Of a stretch of DNA of 64,000 bases, positions 49,933-58,230 are shown in pieces (position 1 is the first letter of the stretch; each line of letters opens with the position of its first letter). The DNA is from Phytohabitans aurantiacus. GTDB taxonomy: Bacteria > Actinomycetota > Actinomycetes > Mycobacteriales > Micromonosporaceae. A model generated the notes under the pieces. The model saw nothing but the letters and a program-made list of their open reading frames with translations, was not told the DNA's origin and made no database searches. The stretch lies in NCBI RefSeq assembly GCF_027923225.1, contig NZ_BSDI01000049.1, positions 1 through 64,000 on the forward strand, written 5' to 3'. The translations under genes were made by a program, and so were the position numbers.

Positions 49933-52443
49933 TCACCGGAGCGTCGCGGTGAAGGTGCGGCCGTAGGCGTGCCGGGTCGTGACGTCGACACGGGTGCCGC
50001 CGGCGCAGGGGCGGACACGAAGGCCCTCGTCGGCCGACACGACCCGCAGCCTCCGGCCGTGGATGGTCAGCGTGACGGTGTCGCGCCCCATCGTCGGATC
50101 CGATACGGCGATCGACGTGGCGCCGTTCGGGGCGGTGCGCACGATCGCCGAGGCGGGGCCCTCGATGGCGAGGTGTCCGGCGTGGTGGACGCCGGCGGCG
50201 AAGACGTTGACCCCCACGATCCGCAGTCCACTGTGGATGACCGCCTGGACGCGGCTGGTGTTGACAAGAACGGTGGCGCGAGACCGCAACGCCCCGCCGG
50301 GAGCGTTGGGGATGATGGCGTACGCCACGGTGGCGGGCGCCGCACCGGCCGGTTGCTCGTAGCCGAGGGAGAACACCCGCTTCGAGACCAGCGTGTCTGG
50401 ATTGGACAGCCGCACCACGCGCCGGCTGGCGGTCACCTCGTCGAGGGTGACCGTCGCCCGTCGCCGGTCGAGAAACACGTACCCGACCGACGTGCCCTGC
50501 GTCGCGTTCGCGTAACGCAGCCACTCCAGCCGCGCGGTGCCCGTACCCGACCACGCCCCGCCGTCGCGCCGCTTCCCGCTCAACACGACATCGTCGGGGA
50601 CCGCGGCAATCCGGCTGTCGATGGTCGTCGTCACCGCCCGGCCCGCGGCGTCACCCACGCCCGCGGCGAGCACCACGATCTCGTCGTCGAACATGAACCA
50701 CGACTTGGTTGCGGTGGCGTTGCGGTAGGCCACGAAGTCGTCCGGAAGCTCGCCGGCCCGCTTGGCCGCGTAGGCGAAGTCGTCGGACTGCACCAAGCCC
50801 GCCACGCCGTAGGCGCCGAGCACGGCGCCGCCCGAGAAGTCGTTGGTGCCACGCGGGAAGTAGACGTACCTGTTCTGCGACTCGGACGACGAGGTGAACC
50901 CGAGCGCCGGATTCTCGTACCACATCGTGCCGTAGAGCTGCGGGATGGTGAGCCGGCTCTCCACGGGTGCGGTCACACCGGCCAGCCGGTACGGCGAGAC
51001 GGTCGCGTAGTGGTCGACGCCGAACGCCTGCGTCTGATCCTGCCCGGCCAGGTACAGGTAGTACGCGCCGTCTCCCTGGAACCAGGGCATCAGGTTCTCG
51101 CCGTTCATGTACTCGTACTTGCTGATCCGGCTGGAGCTGCGGGCCAGCGCGAAGGCGTACCCGGGGCGCCGGTGCACGTGCTTGTCCATGGCGTTGAACG
51201 CGACGCTGCGCTCGGCGGCGCTCAGGTCCAGGGCCGGTGTCGAGGCGTCGGCGAGGATGCCGGCGTACCGCACGATGCTGACCGGCGACACGAACGTCGT
51301 GGGGTTCAGCGCCGACCGCGACGACTGCCGCAGGTGCTTGACGTATCCGCGCAACGCCGTGGCATCGCTACCGGTGGCGTACCCGGACAGGTCCACAATG
51401 GCCTCGACCACCTGCGCCACGTCGGCGTACCCGGTGTTCGTCCGGGACACCGCGCGGCCCTTGACGACCTCCATCAGGTAGCCCTCGAAGATGAGCGGGG
51501 CGAAGCCGTCGACGATCCAGCCCTGCACCACGCCGACGAGCTCACCGCCCTGCGCGAAGCTCGTGCCGTCGAGGGTCTTGACGCTCTGCACCACCCGGGT
51601 CAGCAGCGCCTTGCCGTACGAGCCCGTGTACGCCACCGAGGAGTGCTGGATGAAGGAACCGTCCGCGTAGTACCCGTCGGTGACACCGTGCCGCAGGTCG
51701 TACGGGTCGATGGTGGCGTACACGGTCAGCTGGTCGGCGACCGCCTTGCCGACCCGGGCACCATCGCCGAGCACGGCGCCCTGCAGGATCCGGTTGGCGG
51801 TGATGTCGGCCAGGTTGGCTCCAGTGTGGAACCGCGAGTTCAGGTCCACGTCGCCGTCGCGGCCGTTGCGCAGGTAGGCGTCCATCGAGGCGACGTAGGT
51901 GGCCGGCAGGTCGGGCCGGTACGCGGCGAGCTCGGGGGCCAGCAGCACCAGCGTCCGGCTGACGTCGGTCGAGATGCCGATCTCCCAGTTGTGCCAGTTG
52001 CCGTAGTACCCCTTGGACTGGTCGCCGTACCAGGTCTCGTGCATCGTTGCCAGGCCGTCGATGACGCGCCGCCGCACCGCGACGTCGCCATACAGGGCCG
52101 AGCCCGGCGCCCGCGTGGCCAGCGCGATCTCGTAGAGGCTCTGCGAGGTCCGCTTGAGGTTGACGTCGCTCGTGCCCAGCGGCACGCCCTTGAACAGCTC
52201 CCCCGCACCGGCCTGGTCCATGGCCGTCAGCCAGGTGCGGGCGGTCGAGTCGATGGCCGACAGCTTCGCCGCGACATCGGGATGGGCGTTCGACTCCACG
52301 GTGCCGGCGAACATCGCGACCATGTTGCTCATCAGTGTGGCGAAGTCGGTGCTCTCCGCGGCACGTGCCGGCCGCGCACCGACCACCGCCAGCAACGCCG
52401 CCGCCGGAACCGTCGACAACACAGCACGACGCGATACCTGCAT
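49933..52443 (-). CDS. Secreted polysaccharide lyase family 8 (hyaluronate/xanthan/chondroitin lyase type)
   Basis: This 836-aa protein begins with a Tat-like signal (QVSRRAVLSTVPAAALLAVV). The (alpha/alpha) toroid carries the PL8 active-site set: NWHNWEIG, the catalytic Asn in HTGANLADIT near residue 206, His and Tyr in DGSFIQHSSVAYTGSYG near 270, and Arg in GRAVSRT near 329. The C-terminal beta-sandwich domains follow. It cleaves uronic acid-containing polysaccharides by beta-elimination; the exact substrate cannot be told from sequence. Confidence 0.93.
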   Translation of the reverse strand: MQVSRRAVLSTVPAAALLAVVGARPARAAESTDFATLMSNMVAMFAGTVESNAHPDVAAKLSAIDSTARTWLTAMDQAGAGELFKGVPLGTSDVNLKRTSQSLYEIALATRAPGSALYGDVAVRRRVIDGLATMHETWYGDQSKGYYGNWHNWEIGISTDVSRTLVLLAPELAAYRPDLPATYVASMDAYLRNGRDGDVDLNSRFHTGANLADITANRILQGAVLGDGARVGKAVADQLTVYATIDPYDLRHGVTDGYYADGSFIQHSSVAYTGSYGKALLTRVVQSVKTLDGTSFAQGGELVGVVQGWIVDGFAPLIFEGYLMEVVKGRAVSRTNTGYADVAQVVEAIVDLSGYATGSDATALRGYVKHLRQSSRSALNPTTFVSPVSIVRYAGILADASTPALDLSAAERSVAFNAMDKHVHRRPGYAFALARSSSRISKYEYMNGENLMPWFQGDGAYYLYLAGQDQTQAFGVDHYATVSPYRLAGVTAPVESRLTIPQLYGTMWYENPALGFTSSSESQNRYVYFPRGTNDFSGGAVLGAYGVAGLVQSDDFAYAAKRAGELPDDFVAYRNATATKSWFMFDDEIVVLAAGVGDAAGRAVTTTIDSRIAAVPDDVVLSGKRRDGGAWSGTGTARLEWLRYANATQGTSVGYVFLDRRRATVTLDEVTASRRVVRLSNPDTLVSKRVFSLGYEQPAGAAPATVAYAIIPNAPGGALRSRATVLVNTSRVQAVIHSGLRIVGVNVFAAGVHHAGHLAIEGPASAIVRTAPNGATSIAVSDPTMGRDTVTLTIHGRRLRVVSADEGLRVRPCAGGTRVDVTTRHAYGRTFTATLR

Positions 52444-52495
52444 CGCATGAAACTACTTTGCAGACGCTCGCCTGACTAGGGTCAATTTCTTCAGG

Positions 52496-53626
52496 TCAGC
52501 GGAAGGCCGGGATGGTCGCCGGCTGGCCCATGAGGACGGCGCCGGCGGCGTCGTACATCGCCGGGCTGAGAAACGCGTGCTCCTGGGGTACCAATGCGTC
52601 GCCGAGCAGCGCGGGCAGCGGGTGATCGTTGTAGATGGCGGCGGCGCCGGACAGCGAGACGACCTGGTGGACCACCTCCGACGAGGTCCGCGCGAGATAG
52701 GCCGCGGAGAGCCGGAGATGGGCGTTGCGCTCGTCGCTGACCTGGCCGCCGTCGACGATCGCCTGCCACGCCTCGTCGGCGGCCTCGTAGAAGTAGGCGC
52801 GTGCCGAGCGCAGCTTCGCCTCCGCCTCGGCGATGCCGGCGCGGTAGTAGGCGCGTTCGGCGAGCTTGGGAGCGCCCGTGTTGCTGGCCCGGCCGCTGCC
52901 GACCCGCTCGGCGAAGTCGAGCGCGGCCCGGGCGACGCCGGCGGAGACCACCGACAGCGACTGGGCGGCATAGCTGATCGCCGGGTACCGGAACAGCGGC
53001 TCGTCGATCACCGGCTCGCCGCCACGGACGAACGTCCACTCCCGGTCCACCTCGACGTCCTTGGCGACGATGTCGAACGAGCCGGTGCCCCGCATCCCCA
53101 CGACGTCCCAGTCCGGCACGATCTCCAGCCGGTCCGGACGCACCAGCGCCCCGCGTGGCCGGCCAACGCCCCCACCATCCCCATCGCCGCCGGGGATGCC
53201 GACGCACACGATGTCGGCGGCCATGCAACCACTGGCGAACTTCCACCGCCCGTTGACCAGGAAGCCCCGCTCGGTGGGCGTCGCCCGTTGGATCGGAAGC
53301 AGCGCGCCCGCAAGGACGACATCAGGTCCATCGGCGTACAGCTCGGCCTGCGTCTCCAGCGGCAACGAACCGAGGTAGATCAGCAGCGAGCCGAAGCTGG
53401 CGACCCAGCCGGTGGATCCGTCGACGACCGAGATCCGCTCGACCTGCCGAAGAAAATCCGCCGGCGCCATCGCCAGCCCGCCGAAGCGTTGCGGCGTCGC
53501 GACCCGGTACAGGCCGAGCCGCTTGAGCCGCGCGACGAAGTCCTTGGAGACGTAGCGCTGCTCACGAAACTCGTGACGCCGCTCGGCCAACTCGGCAAGC
53601 ATCTCATCGAACGCCCGCACCATCAT
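52496..53626 (-). CDS. Acyl-CoA dehydrogenase-fold flavin monooxygenase-like protein
   Basis: This protein is about 376 aa from the ATG at 53626. Helical N-terminus (LAELAERRHEFREQRYVSKDFVARLKRLGLYRVATPQRFGG), then WVASFGSLLIYLGSLP, GFLVNGRWKFASGCMAADIV and a C-terminal four-helix part. The layout matches group D flavin monooxygenases such as DszC, HpaH or IacA rather than true acyl-CoA dehydrogenases, as the catalytic Glu motif is absent. It would need a separate flavin reductase, not seen nearby. Confidence 0.8.
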   Translation of the reverse strand: MMVRAFDEMLAELAERRHEFREQRYVSKDFVARLKRLGLYRVATPQRFGGLAMAPADFLRQVERISVVDGSTGWVASFGSLLIYLGSLPLETQAELYADGPDVVLAGALLPIQRATPTERGFLVNGRWKFASGCMAADIVCVGIPGGDGDGGGVGRPRGALVRPDRLEIVPDWDVVGMRGTGSFDIVAKDVEVDREWTFVRGGEPVIDEPLFRYPAISYAAQSLSVVSAGVARAALDFAERVGSGRASNTGAPKLAERAYYRAGIAEAEAKLRSARAYFYEAADEAWQAIVDGGQVSDERNAHLRLSAAYLARTSSEVVHQVVSLSGAAAIYNDHPLPALLGDALVPQEHAFLSPAMYDAAGAVLMGQPATIPAFR

Positions 53627-53705
53627 GCCCCTCACACCCCGGCGGACCAGTATCCCAACACCCGGAGAACGACCAACCCTCCTCGATGGCACGGGTCAAG
53701 GCGCG

Positions 53706-54473
53706 ATGGATGGGCTGACCACTGTGGACCTGGCGCCCGGCGGCTACGCTGAGGCCGTGCCCTCGCATCAGGATCAGGCCCATCAGGCGCTGGCGAGATG
53801 GGCCGGATTCCCGGTCCGCCGGGAGCCACGGCCGATCGTCTTCACCAGCATGAGCGCCGCACAGCTCGATCAACTAGCGGAGGACGCGCGGTTTCGGGCG
53901 ATGTTCGACGGTCCCGCCGTTGCCGAGTCCGAGCTGCCGGCGGAACTCATACCGGCAGCGACCGCGTATTGCCGAGACGTCCATACGGGAGCATCAGGTT
54001 CGTTGGCCCCCGTCATCCGCGGACCCGGACCCTTCGCTACTGACCGAGGCGTCCGTGACCTTCCCGCGTGGATGATGTATCCGGCGAACCGGAGATGGCC
54101 GTTCATCGCCGTCGATCCCGAGTTCGAGCGTCAGATGACGTGGCGACCGCATGGCCTCGTGCCTTCTGGCGGCGAGGAGTCGTCGCTCGCCGGCGACGGC
54201 CGCACCCTGACGTACCGGTTCATTGGAACGCCGAAGGTGTACGCCGCCTATCCTCACGCCGAGGTGTATGAGACGGATACGGCTGTGTTTGTCCAGCCCA
54301 TGGAGGTTCCCCTAGACGGTGGAGACGGCGTCCGACTCGCCTACATGGAGCGCCGCGAGGTGGTCGTCCGTCTGGCCGCTCCGCTCGGCAACCGGGTCCT
54401 GATCTCACGGGGCCATGGCCCCGGCGCCGACACATTTGGCGCGCCATTGACGGTCCTGCCCTCAGGCTCTTGA
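53706..54473 (+). CDS. Hypothetical protein (255 aa)
   Basis: Start chosen at the ATG at 53706 (CAAGG upstream); a GTG at 53757 is an alternative. It has no signal peptide or membrane helix. Recognisable pieces are HQALARWAGFPVRREPRPIVF, DLPAWMMYPANRRWPFIAVDPEFERQ and RLAAPLGNRVLISRGHG. I do not recognise the family. It is convergent with the PARG-like gene at a 3-bp gap. Confidence 0.55.
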   Translation: MDGLTTVDLAPGGYAEAVPSHQDQAHQALARWAGFPVRREPRPIVFTSMSAAQLDQLAEDARFRAMFDGPAVAESELPAELIPAATAYCRDVHTGASGSLAPVIRGPGPFATDRGVRDLPAWMMYPANRRWPFIAVDPEFERQMTWRPHGLVPSGGEESSLAGDGRTLTYRFIGTPKVYAAYPHAEVYETDTAVFVQPMEVPLDGGDGVRLAYMERREVVVRLAAPLGNRVLISRGHGPGADTFGAPLTVLPSGS

Positions 54474-54476
54474 AGG

Positions 54477-55298
54477 CTACGGGGTGGTGCCGACCGCCCC
54501 GAGGAAGGCCCGGTGGGTCGGGGTGCCGGGGGCGTGGTCGAGGACCGCGAACACCACGTGGTCGAAGGGTCCGACGCGGCGCAGCGCGTCGTCGAAGGCC
54601 CGCGCCACCACCGCGGGGTCGTTGCCGAAGACGCCACAACCCCACGCGCCGAGGACGAGGCGGCGGTGCCCGTGCGCGGCGGCGACCTCGAGCACCCGCG
54701 CGGCGCGGCGCTCTATCGCGGCGGGAACGGTGTCGACCAGCTCGGGTTGGTTCTGCGCCACGGCCCGCAGGTTGGGGGCGGCGGCGGTGATCAGCGCCGC
54801 GCGGCACGGCTGGTCGAGCAGGGCGCCGTGGTCGTCGCGGAACACCGGCACGCCGGGTGAGTAGATGATCCGGTCGCTGTAGCGGAGGTCGGGATCGCCG
54901 CGATGGTGCTGGTAGAAGTCGGGCACGGTTTCCAGGCAGGCGTGCAGGGCCGATGCCCTGGCGATGTCCTCCTCCTGGGCGCGGGCGCCGTTGCGGAAGC
55001 CGCCGCCCGGGTTGCGGGCCGAGGCGAAGACCAGGGCGGCGGTGTCCGGGCCGAGCCGGCGGGCGGCCGCGAGGGTGGATTCGTTGGTGACGTCGACCAG
55101 CGGCGCCGGCCGGGCCACGCCGCCGGTGAGCACCGGCTCGTCCGGCAGGTACAGGCGGGTGCCGGCGACGGCCTGGTCGACGGCGTCCCGGATGTCGATC
55201 CAGGCGCCGCCCGGGGCCCGATAGCCGCCCTCGTGCACGATCGTCATGGTCTCGGCGGCGACGGCCCGCAGCCGCTGCCTGGCGGCCGCGCTGTTCAC
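54477..55298 (-). CDS. TIGR02452-family bacterial PARG-like protein
   Basis: This protein is 273 aa from a GTG at 55298. The macrodomain-type poly(ADP-ribose) glycohydrolase signature GGG-X6-QEE is present in NPGGGFRNGARAQEEDIAR, about residue 98. Further blocks are LVDVTNESTLAAA, YSDRIIYSPGVPVFRDDHG and LVLGAWGCGVFGNDP. Bacterial PARGs remove ADP-ribose from proteins or nucleic acids. Its start overlaps a 25-codon upstream ORF by 4 bp. Confidence 0.88.
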   Translation of the reverse strand: MNSAAARQRLRAVAAETMTIVHEGGYRAPGGAWIDIRDAVDQAVAGTRLYLPDEPVLTGGVARPAPLVDVTNESTLAAARRLGPDTAALVFASARNPGGGFRNGARAQEEDIARASALHACLETVPDFYQHHRGDPDLRYSDRIIYSPGVPVFRDDHGALLDQPCRAALITAAAPNLRAVAQNQPELVDTVPAAIERRAARVLEVAAAHGHRRLVLGAWGCGVFGNDPAVVARAFDDALRRVGPFDHVVFAVLDHAPGTPTHRAFLGAVGTTP

Positions 55299-55372
55299 AG
55301 CCGCTCCCTCACGAGCGGCCGCCCAGCCCGCTCGGCGGCGCGCAGGTCGTCAAAGCGCTGTCGCGGAGTCAT
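55295..55372 (-). CDS. 25-aa ORF coupled to the PARG-like gene
   Basis: From the ATG at 55372 (GGGAG 5 nt upstream) a short frame reads TPRQRFDDLRAAERAGRP and ends in TGA overlapping the GTG start of the PARG-like gene (GTGA). The strong ribosome site and exact overlap suggest it is translated and couples expression. No homology is recognised. Confidence 0.45.
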   Translation of the reverse strand: MTPRQRFDDLRAAERAGRPLVRERL

Positions 55373-55418
55373 CGTGCTCCCGTCGCGGTGGTCAGGACAG
55401 CGTCGATTCTGGCAGCGA

Positions 55419-55495
55419 CGATCAAGGCCAATCGCATGGATCAAGGGCGAACGCACGCGGAAAAGAGATCAAAGCACGTGCATTCGCCCTTGATC
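55419..55495 (-). repeat. GATC-spaced palindromic element, copy 3 (inverted)
   Basis: GATC sites at 55420, 55439, 55467 and 55492 give steps of 19, 28 and 25, the exact reverse of copies 1 and 2. The 57-bp palindrome is 55439-55495, with arms GATCAAGGGCGAACGCACG and CGTGCATTCGCCCTTGATC. It lies between the PARG-like gene and the GS-like operon. Confidence 0.92.
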
Positions 55496-55610
55496 GACGG
55501 GGAGAGCTGGCCCTTGATCGACGGGGAGGGCTGGGCGCTTGATCGACGGGAGAGCTGGGCGCTTGATCGACGGGAGAGCTGGGGCCTTGATCGACAGAAG
55601 GCTTGGGTGC
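55489..55610 (+). repeat. Five tandem ~24-bp repeats adjoining GATC element copy 3
   Basis: The unit CTTGATCGACGGGAGAGCTG plus GGCG is repeated about five times with small changes. GATC sits at 55492, 55516, 55541, 55565 and 55589, so the period is 24-25 bp. The array grows directly out of the end of the palindromic element. Confidence 0.9.
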
Positions 55611-55656
55611 GCGGTGGAAGAAATGATAGTTTCAGTTTCCCACCGGAGGGGGAGAT

Positions 55657-55692
55657 GTGACTCGAATGCTTCAAGTCGTGGGACGGCGATGA
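55657..55692 (+). CDS. 11-aa leader peptide ORF overlapping the GS-like start
   Basis: GTG at 55657, behind the very strong GGAGGGGGAG, opens a frame reading MTRMLQVVGRR (GTG read as Met) and stops at TGA 55690-55692, which overlaps the ATG of the GS-like gene (ATGA). The GS-like gene itself has only a weak ribosome site, so translation probably depends on this leader. Confidence 0.5.
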   Translation: MTRMLQVVGRR

Positions 55693-56987
55693 GCGCCCGC
55701 ACCGCCTTCGTCGGCACGTGCGACCTGTCCGGCCGGTACCGGGGGCGGGCCGTGCCCTACAGCCGGCACCAGGCCGCCCTCGACCGCGGCGTCGGCTGGG
55801 TACCGGCCAACGCGGCGCTGACCTGCTTCGGCCCGATCGCCGAGCCCAACGCGTTCGGCTCGGTCGGTGACCTGCGACTGATGCCCGACCCGGCCACCGC
55901 GGTCGAGATACCCGAGCCGCCCGGCGTCGTGCTGTACCTCGCCGACCAGACGACCACCGACGGGGACCCGTGGGCGGTCTGCCCGCGCGCGACGCTCGCG
56001 AGGATTCTGGAGCGGCTGCGGCGCGAGACCGGCCTGACGGTGCTGGCCTCATTCGAGCACGAGTTCACCCTCGCGGGCACCGGTCCGGCGGGGACGCATC
56101 CCGCCAGCGCGATGACGTTCGAACGGCTGCGCGCCGCCGAGCCCTTCGGCAGCGACCTGGTCGACCTGCTCGAACGAGCCGGGCTGGAGCCGGAGAACTG
56201 GCTCGCCGAGTACGGGGACGCGCAGTACGAGGTGACGCTGAGCCCCGCCGGCGGCCTGGTCGCCGCGGATCGGGCCGTGCTGCTGCGGGAGCTGGTTCGC
56301 GACCTGGCCCGCCGCCGCGGGATGAGCGCCAGCTTCGCGCCGCTCACCGGGCCCGACGCGACAGGCAACGGCGTACACGTGCATCTGTCGCTGCGCGACG
56401 AGCTGGACCGGCCGGTCCTCTATGACCCCGCGCGGCCCGGGCGGCTCTCCGCGCTCGGCGCGCGGTTCTGCGCCGGCGTGCTCAAGCACGCCGCGGCGCT
56501 GACGGCCGTCACGGCCGCGAGCGCGGTCTCGTTCCTGCGCCTGCGCCCGCACCGGTGGAGCGCCGGCGGCGCGTTCCTCGGCGAACGCAACCGCGAGGCG
56601 CTGCTGCGCATCGGCCCCACGGTGGAGATCGCCGGTGCCGACCCCGCGCGGCAGTTCAATATCGAGTACCGCGCGGCGGACGCGACCGCCAATCCATGGC
56701 TCGTGCTCGGGGCGCTGGTCGCCGCCGGCCTGCGGGCGATCACCGACGGGTACCCGGAGGCGCCCGTGTACGCCGGAGCGGCGTCGGATGCGGAACTGGC
56801 CGGGGTGCCGCCGCTGCCGGCGAGCCAGCCGGAGGCCCTCGCGGCGCTGGAGTCGGACCCGGTGGCGGCCGGCTGGTTCGACCCGCTGCTGCTGTCCACG
56901 TACCTGGCCGTCAAGCGGGCGGAGCTCGCCGCGCTCGACGGCCTGAAGGACGCCGACCGGTGCCGGAGTTACGCCGATGTCTTCTGA
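55689..56987 (+). CDS. Glutamine synthetase-family ligase
   Basis: This protein is 432 aa from the ATG at 55689. The GS catalytic fold is indicated by VLASFEHEFTLAG (metal-binding Glu), GDAQYEVTLSPAGGLVAADRAVLLRELV, NGVHVHLSLRD (His/NGxGxHxH-like) and LGERNREALLRIG with FNIEYRAADATANPWL. It is shorter and different from nitrogen-assimilating GlnA and resembles GlnA-like enzymes that gamma-glutamylate amines. First gene of the six-gene operon. Likely attaches glutamate to an amine substrate; the substrate is unknown. Confidence 0.88.
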   Translation: MSARTAFVGTCDLSGRYRGRAVPYSRHQAALDRGVGWVPANAALTCFGPIAEPNAFGSVGDLRLMPDPATAVEIPEPPGVVLYLADQTTTDGDPWAVCPRATLARILERLRRETGLTVLASFEHEFTLAGTGPAGTHPASAMTFERLRAAEPFGSDLVDLLERAGLEPENWLAEYGDAQYEVTLSPAGGLVAADRAVLLRELVRDLARRRGMSASFAPLTGPDATGNGVHVHLSLRDELDRPVLYDPARPGRLSALGARFCAGVLKHAAALTAVTAASAVSFLRLRPHRWSAGGAFLGERNREALLRIGPTVEIAGADPARQFNIEYRAADATANPWLVLGALVAAGLRAITDGYPEAPVYAGAASDAELAGVPPLPASQPEALAALESDPVAAGWFDPLLLSTYLAVKRAELAALDGLKDADRCRSYADVF

Positions 56988-57012
56988 CGTGTCTTTCCGG
57001 GTGAGGCGCTAG

Positions 57013-58215
57013 GTGTCCATCGAGGCACGCCCCGACACCGACCTGGCCGCCCTGCACACGACGCTGCAGGCCGCCATCCGCGCCGAACTGCCCGGCGCGC
57101 GCCAGCTGCGCCGGCGGGTGCACGCCGACCCGCGGGTGGCCGGCGACGAGCTCGCCACCTTGCGATTGGTGCTCGCCCAGCTCGCCGGGCCGGTCGAGCC
57201 GGTGGCCACCACCGGCGCGCTGGTGCGCATCGGCCGGCCCGGACCCGCGGTCGGCGTCCGCGCCGAGCTGGACGCGCTGCCGATCGCCGAGGAGACCGGC
57301 GTGGCGTGGGCGTCGACGAACGGCGCCATGCACGCCTGCGGGCACGACGTGCACCTGGCCGCGCTGGTCGCGCTGACCCGTGCGGTGTCTCAAGTGGACG
57401 GCGCGCCGCCGATGGTCGCGGTGTTCCAGCCACGGGAGGAGACGTACCCGTCCGGCGCGCGCGACATCGTCGAATCCGGTGCCCTGGAAAGGGAAACGGT
57501 GTCCGCGGTGGTCGGCGCGCACATCCAGCCCGTGCTCGCCGACGGCCAGATAGCGTGTACTCCCGGAGCGGTGAACGCGGCGGCGGACGAGTTCACGGTG
57601 CGGATGCGGGGCCGGGCCGGGCACGCGGCGTACCCGCACCTCAACCGCGACGCCGTGCTGGCCCTCGCGCAGTGCGTGGTGAGCCTGCAGCAGTTGGTCA
57701 GCCGCGACACCGACCCGATGGTGCCCTCGGTGCTGACGGTGGGCGCGATCTCGGCCGGGGAAGCCGCCAACGCCACGCCGGGTACCGCGACCGCGCGGGG
57801 CATCATCCGGTCCATGTCGGAGAGTCACCGCCTGACGCTGCACGAGCGCCTGCACGAGGTGGCGGCGGGGGTGGCGCAGGTGCACGGCTGCACCGCCACC
57901 GTGGAGATCACCAGCGGGGAACCGGTGCTGCACAACGATCCCGGGCTCGCGGCCGCCGCCGCCGAGACGCTCGGCACCGCCGGGTACCGGATCGTCGACT
58001 CGCTGCGCTCCTGTGGCGCCGACGATTTCGCGTACTACGCCGCGCGCTTCCCGTCTCTCATGCTCTTCGTGGGTGTGGGCGACGGCCAGGGGCCGGCGCT
58101 GCACCACCCGGCCTTCCTGCCCGACGACAGCGCGGTCGACCGGGTGGCGGAGGCGATGCTAGCTGGGTATATAGCTGCGGCAGGCTCTGCCGGAGCGCGG
58201 GCGGCCGGTTACTGA
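57013..58215 (+). CDS. M20-family amidohydrolase (IAA-amino acid hydrolase-like)
   Basis: This protein is 400 aa from a GTG at 57013, 25 bp after the GS-like gene. M20D motifs are visible: VGVRAELDALPI, MHACGHDVHLAALVAL (metal Cys/His near residue 108), VFQPREETYPSGA, AHIQPVLADGQI and a dimerisation lid (GRAGHAAYPH). It hydrolyses an N-acyl or peptide bond, probably to release an amino acid for the downstream oxidase. Confidence 0.9.
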   Translation: MSIEARPDTDLAALHTTLQAAIRAELPGARQLRRRVHADPRVAGDELATLRLVLAQLAGPVEPVATTGALVRIGRPGPAVGVRAELDALPIAEETGVAWASTNGAMHACGHDVHLAALVALTRAVSQVDGAPPMVAVFQPREETYPSGARDIVESGALERETVSAVVGAHIQPVLADGQIACTPGAVNAAADEFTVRMRGRAGHAAYPHLNRDAVLALAQCVVSLQQLVSRDTDPMVPSVLTVGAISAGEAANATPGTATARGIIRSMSESHRLTLHERLHEVAAGVAQVHGCTATVEITSGEPVLHNDPGLAAAAAETLGTAGYRIVDSLRSCGADDFAYYAARFPSLMLFVGVGDGQGPALHHPAFLPDDSAVDRVAEAMLAGYIAAAGSAGARAAGY

Positions 58216-58230
58216 AGGTAGGGTGCGGCC

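Noticed and set aside
49969..52479. Long open frame antisense to the PL8 lyase gene
   Set aside because: Same effect of GC-rich third positions; no ribosome site or domain, and the lyase on the other strand has its complete active site.
52496..53626. Fatty acid beta-oxidation acyl-CoA dehydrogenase
   Set aside because: The fold matches, but the catalytic Glu motif and substrate loop are those of group D monooxygenase relatives, and no beta-oxidation genes are adjacent.
12870..53730. Recurrent CCACTGT/ACAGTGG heptamers (about 11 sites)
   Set aside because: They occur mostly inside genes in both orientations, and a rough count against base composition gives only mild excess.
55489..55610. CRISPR array
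   Set aside because: The units are contiguous with no unique spacers between repeats, and no cas gene is near; it is a simple tandem array.
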